Below are positions 13,747-21,042 of a stretch of 41,866 nt of DNA, piece by piece (position 1 is the first letter of the stretch; each line of letters begins with the position of its first letter). The position numbers were made by a program, and so were the translations under genes. Location: the IMG/VR virus record IMGVR_UViG_3300044695_001740, positions 1 to 41,866 of that record. The stretch is one strand, 5' to 3'. Under the pieces are notes generated by a model. It saw nothing but the letters and a program-made list of their open reading frames with translations. It was not told where the DNA came from and made no database searches. The stretch is from a virus.

Positions 13747-14071
13747 CGTCTTCCTCCTTCATGTGATGCGGGTCGATAGCTAGTTTGCTATCGATTAGAT
13801 AGGCACGAACTGCGTTATCGATACCTTCATATCCATCTTCATCGATGGATACTGGTTGCCAATGGTCACGAATAATCCATGCCATCAACACCTCTGGTGT
13901 GAATACAGTTGTGATGTCGTACTCTTCCTGTTGCTCAGTCATTGTTACCAATGAATGCCAGATTGCTAGGTCTGTCATGGCTGAGCGCCACACCTCTAGT
14001 GATTTGCGATAGGTTGTTAAAGATTCCGCAGCCTTTACAAGTAAAGCCACGCTATCTTCTACGGTATTCAT
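13739..14071 (-). CDS. Unknown helical protein, 110 residues
   Basis: ATG 14071 with AAGGAGGACAT upstream. Helical throughout (VALLVKAAESLTTYRKSLEVW, MTDLAIWHSLVTMTEQQEEY), acidic C-terminus (MKEEDDD). Not recognised. Confidence 0.78.
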   Translation of the reverse strand: MNTVEDSVALLVKAAESLTTYRKSLEVWRSAMTDLAIWHSLVTMTEQQEEYDITTVFTPEVLMAWIIRDHWQPVSIDEDGYEGIDNAVRAYLIDSKLAIDPHHMKEEDDD

Positions 14072-14080
14072 ATGTCCTCC

Positions 14081-14806
14081 TTATTTCTTTGCGATAGCAA
14101 AGCGAACATCAGCCTTGCCATCTATACATAGTCGGCATGTTGCACAAGCACTACCTTCGGTAGTGATAAGCGGGATTGACCCCAGATTCTCTGGGCATTT
14201 GGCTCCCACTTTGCCAGTCATGCTGAGCATGGTGTCTTTTGCATCAGCAAAAGTCTCAGATAGATAGGCAACCTTTATCTTTACACCTTCGGTGCGAAGA
14301 TAAACAGCGGATGATTTGTTCTCGTCATCTGTACTAAAGTACAGAGAGAGGTTGTCGATTCCATCCAGAATGGATGCAGCAGATGGAACTCTGGTATATA
14401 CCCAGAACTGGGTATCTTTGTGTTGCAGTATCACTGCTCGCCATGCATGGGCATAGGTATCGGAGAAGAAATCCCCATCCCAATGGATGCGGAACAATTG
14501 CTCTGCATCTTTGGCTTTGCATTCTAATTCGAATGCAGTAATCATGTCATCAAGAAGCGACACCATAGTGTCGTACTCTGCATCTTTGATGGTGTTCCAG
14601 TTGTGTAAGAGAGTATCTCTTACTGAGGGGAAGATGCGTTCTAACTTTCCAGCGTAGCAAATCTTCTCGCATATGCTGGTTGCATTAGGACATGAGTAGG
14701 ACTTGCCACTTGGCAAGCCGAATGTGTTGGCTAACGCTGAGCGTTTGCCGTTCGGTGTTGGTAGGTTGGCTACCTTTCGGTCGTTAGACCGCTTGAGTCC
14801 TGCCAT
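14081..14806 (-). CDS. gp88-like Cys-rich protein (mycobacteriophage L5 gp88 family)
   Basis: 241 residues. LANTFGLPSGKSYSCPNAT (25-43), then ICEKICYAGK (Cys46, Cys50), FRIHWDGDFFSDTYAHAW and a C-terminal CATCRLC match the gene-88 family of actinophages. The cysteine pattern suggests an Fe-S cluster or zinc. Function is unknown in the family. It is preceded by the best copy of the start-associated sequence (CCAAACCGAAAGGAGCAACACC) and by dyad element B. Confidence 0.85.
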   Translation of the reverse strand: MAGLKRSNDRKVANLPTPNGKRSALANTFGLPSGKSYSCPNATSICEKICYAGKLERIFPSVRDTLLHNWNTIKDAEYDTMVSLLDDMITAFELECKAKDAEQLFRIHWDGDFFSDTYAHAWRAVILQHKDTQFWVYTRVPSAASILDGIDNLSLYFSTDDENKSSAVYLRTEGVKIKVAYLSETFADAKDTMLSMTGKVGAKCPENLGSIPLITTEGSACATCRLCIDGKADVRFAIAKK

Positions 14807-14840
14807 GGTGTTGCTCCTTTCGGTTTGGTTGGTTGCTTCC

Positions 14841-14868
14841 TATATATGCACAGCTTTGCTGTGCTATC
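14841..14868 (-). promoter_or_regulatory. Intergenic dyad element, copy B
   Basis: Leftward: GATA GCACAGC aaa GCTGTGC ATATATA (stem 14848-14854 with 14858-14864). It directly follows the stop codon of the 118-residue gene and precedes the start-associated sequence of the gp88-like gene. Same architecture as copies A and C. Confidence 0.7.
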
Positions 14869-15224
14869 TATGACTTTGCGTATGTGGTGAAGTCATCGGG
14901 GATTTGTACTACTGCCCCGCGATTGTTTAGCGCAGAGTAGATACAAGCCACTGCCAGATGGTCATTGCCACCGATGTGCCATCGATACGGAGTATCGAGG
15001 TCGATATCTTCGTACTCTTTGTAGTCGTAGATATCTGCCACGATGTCGGGAATACCATTGCCCACTTCGAATAGAAGTGTCCAGTGATATTGCACCTTGT
15101 CACCCTCGTACCTGTCCACGTTTCCAAACGCTAGGTTCAAGCCACGTCGGGTTGTTGTGATGTATCCCTTTAGGGATGTGCCATTGATATCTATCTCTGG
15201 CGAATTGATTGCCTTAAGTTTCAC
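14868..15224 (-). CDS. Unknown protein, 118 residues
   Basis: GTG start at 15224 with GGAGGAATAA upstream. It looks beta-rich: KLKAINSPEIDINGTSLKGYI, RRGLNLAFGN, VQYHWTLLFEVGNG, YRWHIGGNDHLAVACIYSAL. Not recognised. Confidence 0.75.
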   Translation of the reverse strand: MKLKAINSPEIDINGTSLKGYITTTRRGLNLAFGNVDRYEGDKVQYHWTLLFEVGNGIPDIVADIYDYKEYEDIDLDTPYRWHIGGNDHLAVACIYSALNNRGAVVQIPDDFTTYAKS

Positions 15225-15497
15225 TTATTCCTCCTCGTTGTTGAGCCATGGCTCAAGGTGATGAGCCTCTACTATGGCGTAGGCTGGTGCTGTTGGATAC
15301 CCTTTCCAAAAGATTCCTTTTGGAAGTTGGATACTCTTATGAGTATCGCCGTCATCGACTGCATAGATTGCTTCGATACATGGTTCCACCATGGTAAGTG
15401 GAACTGGCGGATAGTGATTACCACGTAAGTGGTAACCGATTGATTGGCGAATGTCAATGACATTCTCTACTAGGTCATGTGCTAAATTGCTACCCAT
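15225..15497 (-). CDS. Unknown protein, 90 residues
   Basis: ATG 15497 overlaps the previous stop (TAATG) with GGAGGCACGTTA upstream, preferred over an in-frame start at 15518 inside the upstream gene. Contains HDLVENVIDIRQSIGYHLRG and a C-terminal APAYAIVEAHHLEPWLNNEEE. Not recognised. Confidence 0.75.
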   Translation of the reverse strand: MGSNLAHDLVENVIDIRQSIGYHLRGNHYPPVPLTMVEPCIEAIYAVDDGDTHKSIQLPKGIFWKGYPTAPAYAIVEAHHLEPWLNNEEE

Positions 15498-15655
15498 TAA
15501 CGTGCCTCCAATGTCCAATGTCCTGCAACTTCGAACCCTTCGAAGTCATCTGAAATCCAGTCATCGAGTTTCTCGATGGCTGATGCGGGTGAATCGGCAT
15601 CTACCTCAACCTCATAGGTTGTGGTACGAACTGCGGTTACTACATGCTTGGTCAT
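15497..15655 (-). CDS. Unknown small protein, 52 residues
   Basis: ATG 15655 overlaps the previous stop (ATGA) with GAGGAGGACAA upstream. A strand (HVVTAVRTTTYEVEVDADS), a helix (PASAIEKLDDWI) and a final strand fit a compact beta-alpha-beta fold. Not recognised. Confidence 0.75.
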   Translation of the reverse strand: MTKHVVTAVRTTTYEVEVDADSPASAIEKLDDWISDDFEGFEVAGHWTLEAR

Positions 15656-15942
15656 TTGTCCTCCTCGTAGTAGTGTTTTGCGATAGCAAACCATTCACTA
15701 TCGCCCCATCCACCCATGATTTGGCGGATGAGTAGTGTGGCTGGGGCATCATTGCCCCATTCACGTTCGGCTAGTCCTGCCACTTGACCGACGTATTCAT
15801 CCCACTCTTCACGAAGAGTGTTCACGAATTCATTAATGTCGACCGATTGTCTGGCGGTATCTTTGATACCACGCCATGCATCTTCATCGTTGTCCATTAC
15901 CAATAGGTAATCTTGTATGAACTGCTCACTTGCTGTATTCAT
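15652..15942 (-). CDS. Unknown acidic helical protein, 96 residues
   Basis: ATG 15942 is chosen over ATG 15948 because AAGGAGGA lies six bases upstream and because it overlaps the previous stop (TAATG). Helical, with VNTLREEWDEYVGQVAGLA and LLIRQIMGGWGDSEWFAIA. Typical of small conserved actinophage proteins, function unknown. Confidence 0.78.
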   Translation of the reverse strand: MNTASEQFIQDYLLVMDNDEDAWRGIKDTARQSVDINEFVNTLREEWDEYVGQVAGLAEREWGNDAPATLLIRQIMGGWGDSEWFAIAKHYYEEDK

Positions 15943-16109
15943 TACCATTCCTCCTTGATTGTTGTTGCCCAGTGCTCCTCTTCTATTGCAGACCTACGGT
16001 CTGCTATCTTGATTGCGACTATGTCCCACACCATGGCAATCATGAGTGTGCTGATGACACCAAGCAAGATTCCAACGGCGAGGTAATCGCCCCAATAAAG
16101 TGCATCCAT
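15942..16109 (-). CDS. Small membrane protein, 55 residues
   Basis: ATG 16109 with TTGGAGCAACAAA upstream. One membrane helix (YLAVGILLGVISTLMIAMVW, residues 9-28) is followed by a charged tail (IKIADRRSAIEEEHW). It is the first standard gene of the leftward operon, so probably made early. Function unknown; not a holin by position. Confidence 0.72.
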   Translation of the reverse strand: MDALYWGDYLAVGILLGVISTLMIAMVWDIVAIKIADRRSAIEEEHWATTIKEEW

Positions 16110-16150
16110 TTTGTTGCTCCAATCTGCCCCGATATTTTCGAGGCTCCCTA

Positions 16151-16178
16151 TATATATGCACAGCGAAGCTGTGCTATC
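16151..16178 (-). promoter_or_regulatory. Intergenic dyad element, copy C (in the operon leader)
   Basis: Leftward: GATA GCACAGC ttc GCTGTGC ATATATATA (stem 16158-16164 with 16168-16174). It lies in the leader between the probable leftward promoter and the first gene, directly after the stop of a nine-codon reading frame. Confidence 0.7.
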
Positions 16179-16203
16179 TTGAGATGCGTAGCGCCCGCAT
16201 CAT
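16174..16203 (-). CDS. Possible leader peptide, 9 residues
   Basis: ATG 16203 to TAG 16174 encodes MMRALRISR. GGAG lies five bases upstream, and the stop falls at the edge of dyad element C, as the stops of real genes do at copies A and B. It may be a regulatory leader peptide or the remnant of a lost gene. Very short, so uncertain. Confidence 0.3.
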   Translation of the reverse strand: MMRALRISR

Positions 16204-16238
16204 GGCGCTCCATTTGTGGGCTACCAATAGCCAACCCG

Positions 16239-16284
16239 CAGATACAATAGATATCATCGGTTGTCAAGTACCTTTAGGTACTTG
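16239..16284 (-). promoter_or_regulatory. Probable leftward promoter with overlapping operator
   Basis: Leftward TTGACA (16267-16262) is followed after 17 bases by TATCTG (16244-16239), a good -35 with a weak -10. The inverted repeat CAAGTACC ttta GGTACTTG (16265-16272 with 16277-16284) overlaps the -35 box, so a bound protein would block or help polymerase. No repressor gene is recognised. Confidence 0.5.
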
Positions 16285-16431
16285 CTACTAATTGCCCACA
16301 CGCAAGGGCTATCTATTGCCAACGCATATGCGGGTATCGCGGGGCGCATATCGCATCATGTGTCATGTCATGTGTCATGATTCAATAAAAGACACGACAC
16401 ACCGCAATTAGGCTCAGCCGTCGGGCTGTAT
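16285..16431. other. Centre of the divergent control region
   Basis: No gene is seen. The stretch holds a palindrome GCATATGC, two related GCGCATAT/GCATAT blocks and a perfect 12-base tandem repeat TCATGTGTCATG at 16356-16367 and 16368-16379. These are candidates for protein binding sites. An origin of replication is conceivable, but no AT-rich unwinding region is evident. Confidence 0.4.
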
Positions 16432-16461
16432 TTGACAGGTTGGGGGTCGATGCTGTAAGAT
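16432..16461 (+). promoter_or_regulatory. Rightward sigma-70-type promoter
   Basis: TTGACA (16432-16437) and TAAGAT (16456-16461) are separated by 18 bases. It lies 50 bases before the ATG of the 89-residue gene. The -35 is perfect and the -10 matches at four positions, so host polymerase should use it. Confidence 0.7.
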
Positions 16462-16511
16462 GGTGTCATCAAATCGGCGCTGGGTCGATTGATTAACCGA
16501 AAGGCAAAGCA

Positions 16512-16781
16512 ATGAAAACAGCATGGACACACGATGATTTACTAGTAAATCTAGATGCTGAAGTTAACGAAGTTAAATGGGAATTGGGTATCGATTCATT
16601 CAAAGAAATCCCTGATTTCTTGGTACTTCAATCTCATGAAATTCATCATGCGAAAATTGGAGATATTCTCCAATTGGCTAACGGTAAAAATGCAGTAATT
16701 TTCGACATAGTCGAAACACCAACCGCACTAGAAATTTCTGCAGTGACTGAGTCACTGAGAGTCATAGTGAAGCGGTTCTAG
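16512..16781 (+). CDS. Single-gene unit: unknown early protein, 89 residues
   Basis: The only gene between a strong promoter and a strong terminator. A copy of the start-associated core (AACCGAAAGG) precedes the ATG. Helical N-terminal half (HDDLLVNLDAEVNEVKWELG), then a small beta domain (KIGDILQLANGKNAVIFDIVE, ALEISAVTESLRVIVKRF). Not recognised. Its separate transcription from host-type signals suggests early expression, perhaps as a regulator or host-takeover factor; this is inference. Confidence 0.75.
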   Translation: MKTAWTHDDLLVNLDAEVNEVKWELGIDSFKEIPDFLVLQSHEIHHAKIGDILQLANGKNAVIFDIVETPTALEISAVTESLRVIVKRF

Positions 16782-16800
16782 GGATAGTCAGCCCATCTCT

Positions 16801-16818
16801 CCACTTCTAAAGAAGTGG
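16801..16818 (+). terminator. Small hairpin after the early gene
   Basis: CCACTTC (16801-16807) pairs with GAAGTGG (16812-16818) around TAAA. There is no T run, so it is a weak terminator or a 3'-end stabiliser, followed 45 bases later by the full terminator. Confidence 0.5.
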
Positions 16819-16862
16819 GGGGGTGGGTTCTCCCATTTCTGAGCGTGTTTTTTGTGGGGCAG

Positions 16863-16886
16863 GGGGCAACCCTTGCCCCTTTTTTT
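16863..16886 (+). terminator. Rho-independent terminator
   Basis: GGGGCAA (16863-16869), loop CCC, TTGCCCC (16873-16879), then seven T. It ends the single-gene unit and isolates it from the late region. Confidence 0.88.
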
Positions 16887-17179
16887 GTGCTCGCAGCCTA
16901 GGCTACCCCATGGGTTTTTAACCCCACCCCCCACCTACCCCCCACTATCATCAAAAATATTTTCACCAGAAAACCAGCTCTGACCAGGACTTTTACCAAA
17001 TCCAGAAAAAAACTTTCTACCAGCTATTGAGAAACGCCCATACTCTAGCCCCCTATATAAGTGTAACGGCGGAGTTCCACGAAGCCGTAAAACGCGGGCT
17101 GAACGCCCGCTTTAAGTTTGGTTATGCTTATGTGGGGATACCTCTGTCAACCCCCTTGTAGACCCCTACAACCTCTGGA
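16887..17179 (+). other. Leader region before the terminase
   Basis: About 290 bases without a gene. A poly-C and A-rich stretch leads to TATATAAG (17054-17061), a possible late -10 box without a standard -35 at the right distance. Then come two hairpins, ACGGC/GCCGT (17066-17070 with 17084-17088) and GCGGGC/GCCCGC (17094-17099 with 17105-17110, followed by TTT), and a small inverted repeat TTGTAG accc CTACAA (17156-17171). It could be the 5' leader of the late transcript with an attenuator, or a small RNA. Confidence 0.45.
17094..17113 (+). terminator. Attenuator-like hairpin upstream of terminase
   Basis: GCGGGC and GCCCGC form a 6-bp GC stem with a 5-base loop, followed by TTT and preceded by AAAAC. 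Weak as a terminator in either direction, but suited to attenuation of a late transcript starting near 17066. Confidence 0.4.
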
Positions 17180-19075
17180 GTGACATTGGAAAGAAACCTT
17201 AATCCCGAAGAAGCTCGGAAAGAACTAATCAGCTTGGTGCGCCAAGGGCGCACCATCGCTGATGCCCTTAAAGTTGTTGGTAGAAGCCGAAGCTGGTACG
17301 ACACTCAACGACGTGAAGCCCCTGGCTTTTCGGCTTTGATTGACAACGTTCGGTTTAGAACCCAAGACCTCGCAGAAGATGCTCGGTCTAACCTATCTGA
17401 CTTTGCTGAGTTCTCTGAGAAATATCTGGGAGCTAAAGTTTGGGACCACATGCTCAACGTAGTTGACATGTTGGAAGGTAAAGAGCCCCGCTGGATTGAC
17501 CCAGCGATGACATACGAAAAAGGGTCGGCGGGTCTGTCCCGCCTCTTGGTAAATGTTCCACCAAACCACGCCAAGACGATGACCATCACGATTAACTACG
17601 TGACCTACCGTATCGTCAAGAATCCGAATATCTCGGTTATCGTTATTTCTAAAACCCAAGAGCAAGCCAAGAAGTTTCTCTACGCTATCAAGCAAAGACT
17701 GACTCATCCTCGGTATGCTGACATGCAGGTTGCTTTCGGACCAGCAGACGGTTACAAAGCTACAGCTGACCAATGGTCGGCTAATAAGATTTATCTGGGT
17801 GGAGACATCCGCGACAACGATGCTAAAGACCCTACGGTCGAAGCTATCGGTATGGGCGGTCAGGTTTACGGCGCACGTGCTGACCTAATCGTTCTCGATG
17901 ACGTTGTCACTCTCTCTAATGCGGGAGAGTGGGCAAAGCAACAAGAATGGATTCGCCAGGAAGTTGCTTCTCGTCTACCACCAGGTGGCGGACAGCTACT
18001 CGTTGTTGGTACACGAGTATCTGCAGTCGACCTCTATAAAGAACTGCGTAATCCGCAGCATTACACCGATGGCGTATTGCCTTGGTCATATTTGTCCATG
18101 CCTGCCGTACTTCAGTACGCAGACGACCCGAAGGATTGGAAAACCCTTTGGGCTAAGTCAGAACAACCACTCACCGAAGACGATGTCCCAGATGAGAATG
18201 GTAACTATGACCGATGGACTGGACCGCGTTTAACGGCGGTCCGCAATGAGGCTGGTCCATCAAAGTGGTCTTTGGTATACCAGAACCTCGATATCGCGGA
18301 GAATGCAATCTTCGACCCGCTGTGCGTTAGAGGCGCAGTAAACGGAATGAGAAAAGCGGGTGCGTTAGTTGCAGGCGCAGCAGGACATCCTGATAACAGT
18401 TCAAACTTTTATCGGGTTATAGGTATTGACCCAGCAATGACTGGTGATACTGCAGCTGTTGCTTATGCGGTTGACCGCAGGACACACAAGCGCTATGTCA
18501 TGGACGTTCACGTCATGAGCAGCCCCACACCTGCAGCAATCCGTTCGTTGATTAAAGAATGGACAGATGCTTACAAGCCACATACTGTCATAGTTGAGTC
18601 AAACGCTTTTCAGCTTTTCTTGACTCAAGATGAGGAAATCAGAAACTTCCTCTCCACTCGTGGAATTAATTACCGACCACATTACACTGGTAATAATAAG
18701 CAAGACCCAGAGTTCGGCGTAGCCTCTCTGGCTCCGTTATTTGGAACCATCATTAAGCGAGATGGCAACAATAACAACTTGAAACATGCAGGCGATAACA
18801 TGATTGAACTGCCTGACTCTTCAAGAAATGAACATATTAAAAAGCTAGTAGAACAACTTGTAACCTGGCAACCAGGAGTACAGGGTAAGCGATTGAAGAT
18901 GGATGCCGTGATGGCACTCTGGTTCTGTGAAATCGTAGCTCGTGACGTTCTACTTACTTCAGCAAATGTACCGAACTTCCTCAAGAATGAATTCACACCT
19001 CAGTCTGATATCGAATCAAGGTACATCGTCAACTTAGATGACTTAGCTGCAGCGCAGCGAATAGCGAGATTGTGA
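17180..19075 (+). CDS. terL: Terminase large subunit with N-terminal helix-turn-helix
   Basis: 631 residues. ATPase: a Walker A-type NVPPNHAKTM (about 129-138) and Walker B LIVLDDVV (about 234-241). Nuclease: VIGIDPAMTGD (Asp of the metal site, about 415), VIVESNAF and DAVMALWF, the RNase H-like set. Residues 8-60 (ARKELISLVRQGRTIADAL, GRSRSWYDTQRREAPGFSALI) form a helix-turn-helix like those of small terminase subunits, and I find no separate small subunit. It packages DNA into the procapsid through the portal. Start is GTG 17180 or TTG 17186; GGAG is spaced better for the latter. Confidence 0.92.
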   Translation: MTLERNLNPEEARKELISLVRQGRTIADALKVVGRSRSWYDTQRREAPGFSALIDNVRFRTQDLAEDARSNLSDFAEFSEKYLGAKVWDHMLNVVDMLEGKEPRWIDPAMTYEKGSAGLSRLLVNVPPNHAKTMTITINYVTYRIVKNPNISVIVISKTQEQAKKFLYAIKQRLTHPRYADMQVAFGPADGYKATADQWSANKIYLGGDIRDNDAKDPTVEAIGMGGQVYGARADLIVLDDVVTLSNAGEWAKQQEWIRQEVASRLPPGGGQLLVVGTRVSAVDLYKELRNPQHYTDGVLPWSYLSMPAVLQYADDPKDWKTLWAKSEQPLTEDDVPDENGNYDRWTGPRLTAVRNEAGPSKWSLVYQNLDIAENAIFDPLCVRGAVNGMRKAGALVAGAAGHPDNSSNFYRVIGIDPAMTGDTAAVAYAVDRRTHKRYVMDVHVMSSPTPAAIRSLIKEWTDAYKPHTVIVESNAFQLFLTQDEEIRNFLSTRGINYRPHYTGNNKQDPEFGVASLAPLFGTIIKRDGNNNNLKHAGDNMIELPDSSRNEHIKKLVEQLVTWQPGVQGKRLKMDAVMALWFCEIVARDVLLTSANVPNFLKNEFTPQSDIESRYIVNLDDLAAAQRIARL

Positions 19076-19079
19076 ATCG

Positions 19080-20849
19080 ATGAAAGAACTTGTACAAGCA
19101 TTCGAGCAATTAAAAACTCGAAACTCCGAGCGCGATAAGCGCATGCGCGAGGTTGCCTTGGTTCGTGCTGGTCAAGCAGACCAGGTATTCAAAGGCTTGT
19201 TCCCAGAGGGAACATGGTCACGACCAATCATTGCTAACCTCATTGACGTTGTAGCTCGTGATGTATCTGAGCAAGCTGGTGTTCTACCTACCATTACTGC
19301 TGCTGGCGATTCGTCATTAGACGATAACCAGCGTACCAAGGCTGACAAGAGAACTAAGATTGCTAACTATTACGTAGCATCTTCTCGTCTAGGTACGGAA
19401 CTACTGCGTGGCGCAGACCAGTTAGGCACATACGGTTTCTGTGTATTCCGTGTTGAACCTAACTTCAAAGAAAAAAGACCACACATCCATGTTGAAAACT
19501 CTATGGGTGCATACTTTGACGTTGATAGATTTGGTGAAGTCCAAGTCTATGCACGTTCTTACTATCGTAAAGCTGGAGATTTAGCAGCACATTTCCCAGA
19601 ACATGCGGATGCTATCTTGCAAACAGGTGCATTCTCACGTGGAGATACCAATCAACTTCTTGAAGTAGTCCGTTGGACTGACAAGAAACAGACAGTTATG
19701 TTTATCCCATCACGCGGGGGAGTCGTACTTGCACAAACACCAAACAAAATCGGTCGTGTACCAGTTGCGATTGCTCAACGCCCTTCGCTCGACGGAGAAA
19801 TTCGTGGTTCATTCGACGATGTTCTGCCAGTGTATGCAGCGAAAGCACGTCTTGCGTTGCTTACTATGGAGGCTGTTCAGAAATCTGTTGAAGCTCCTCT
19901 GGCTCTTCCCACCGATGTTACTCAACTATCTGTTGGTCCTGATAGTGTTATCCGTTCGAACAGTCCTGAGAAGATTCGTCGCATTAATCTTGACGTTCCG
20001 CAGTTTGCTTTCGCGGAGAACAATGTTTTAGCAGATGAAATGAAGCTAGGCACTCGCTTTCCTCAAGCTCGTGCTGGGCAATCAGAAGGTTCTATCGTTA
20101 CAGGTCAAGGTGTTAAGGCACTTATGGCAGGTTTCGACTCACAGATTAAAATTATTCAGTCTGTACTTGGAGAAGCTATTGGTCAAGCTCTTTCAATTGC
20201 CTTCGCAACTGACCAAGCATATTTTAATGACATCACTCGTGAGGTATCTGCCACAGCAAACGGCGTACCTTACAAGCTAAAGTACAAGCCAGCAGTCGAT
20301 ATCAACGGTAACTACGGAGTTACAGTTGAATACGGACTAATGGCAGGTCTAGACCCTAACCGAGCACTGGTATGGGGACTACAGGCTCGTGGTGACAAGC
20401 TTATTTCACGTGGCATGCTACGTAGAAACCTACCGATTTCGCTCAATGCTGGAGAAGAAGAGCGAGCAATCGACATTGAAGAGATGCGTGACTCATTAAA
20501 GGGTTCAATTGCATCACTTGCCCAAGCAATTCCTCAAATGGTAATGCAAGGTCAAGACCCAATGCAGATTGTTGAAAAGATGGCTGCAGTTATTGATGAA
20601 CGTAAGAAAGGCACACCGCTAGAAGATGCGGTTGCTAAAGCGTTCAAGCCAGAACCAGCACCAAAGCAACCTGAAATGCAACCAGGAATGCCAGGAGAAC
20701 CAGCACCAGAAGAAATGGGTGCGGGAATGGGTGGCGAATTGCCACAAGCCCCACAAGGTAGACCAGCAATGCAAGAACTTCTTGCAGGTCTTACAGGTTC
20801 AGGTAGTCCAGTTTTATCAGGTCGCGTAACTCGTCAAATACCAGCATAA
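19080..20849 (+). CDS. Portal protein
   Basis: 589 residues directly after the terminase. Features of portal proteins: N-terminal helices, WSRPIIANLIDVVARDVSEQ, a mid-region stem and crown pattern (FPQARAGQSEGSIVTGQGVKAL, a long helix from about 350), and a C-terminal Pro/Met/Gly/Glu-rich tail (from about 520). It forms the ring through which DNA enters and leaves. Position and length fit; no catalytic motif is expected. Confidence 0.85.
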   Translation: MKELVQAFEQLKTRNSERDKRMREVALVRAGQADQVFKGLFPEGTWSRPIIANLIDVVARDVSEQAGVLPTITAAGDSSLDDNQRTKADKRTKIANYYVASSRLGTELLRGADQLGTYGFCVFRVEPNFKEKRPHIHVENSMGAYFDVDRFGEVQVYARSYYRKAGDLAAHFPEHADAILQTGAFSRGDTNQLLEVVRWTDKKQTVMFIPSRGGVVLAQTPNKIGRVPVAIAQRPSLDGEIRGSFDDVLPVYAAKARLALLTMEAVQKSVEAPLALPTDVTQLSVGPDSVIRSNSPEKIRRINLDVPQFAFAENNVLADEMKLGTRFPQARAGQSEGSIVTGQGVKALMAGFDSQIKIIQSVLGEAIGQALSIAFATDQAYFNDITREVSATANGVPYKLKYKPAVDINGNYGVTVEYGLMAGLDPNRALVWGLQARGDKLISRGMLRRNLPISLNAGEEERAIDIEEMRDSLKGSIASLAQAIPQMVMQGQDPMQIVEKMAAVIDERKKGTPLEDAVAKAFKPEPAPKQPEMQPGMPGEPAPEEMGAGMGGELPQAPQGRPAMQELLAGLTGSGSPVLSGRVTRQIPA

Positions 20850-20863
20850 CTAAGGAGAAATAA

Positions 20864-21013
20864 ATGTTTGGAAAGCAAGGAAAGCCAGCTAAGGCTCCAG
20901 TACACCCAGGACACGCAGGCAAGAAGAACGGCGGTAAGGGTGTTGGACTTGGTCAAGTAGCTAAGCCAGCTGCTATCAAGGGCATTAAAGGCAACAACAA
21001 CAAGCTTAAGTAA
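20864..21013 (+). CDS. Small basic Gly/Lys-rich protein, 49 residues
   Basis: ATG 20864 with AAGGAGAAATAA upstream, ending at TAA 21013. It is extremely basic and glycine-rich (MFGKQGKPAKAP, GHAGKKNGGKG, IKGNNNKLK) with no hydrophobic core, so probably disordered. A DNA-condensing or virion-internal role is likely from composition and from the following gene. Confidence 0.75.
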   Translation: MFGKQGKPAKAPVHPGHAGKKNGGKGVGLGQVAKPAAIKGIKGNNNKLK

Positions 21014-21042
21014 TACCTAACGTCTTTAAGTAAAGGATAAAC

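Noticed and set aside
16285-16431. Attachment site or lysogeny module
   Set aside because: No integrase, excisionase or recognisable repressor is present, so the repeats there are not evidence of integration.
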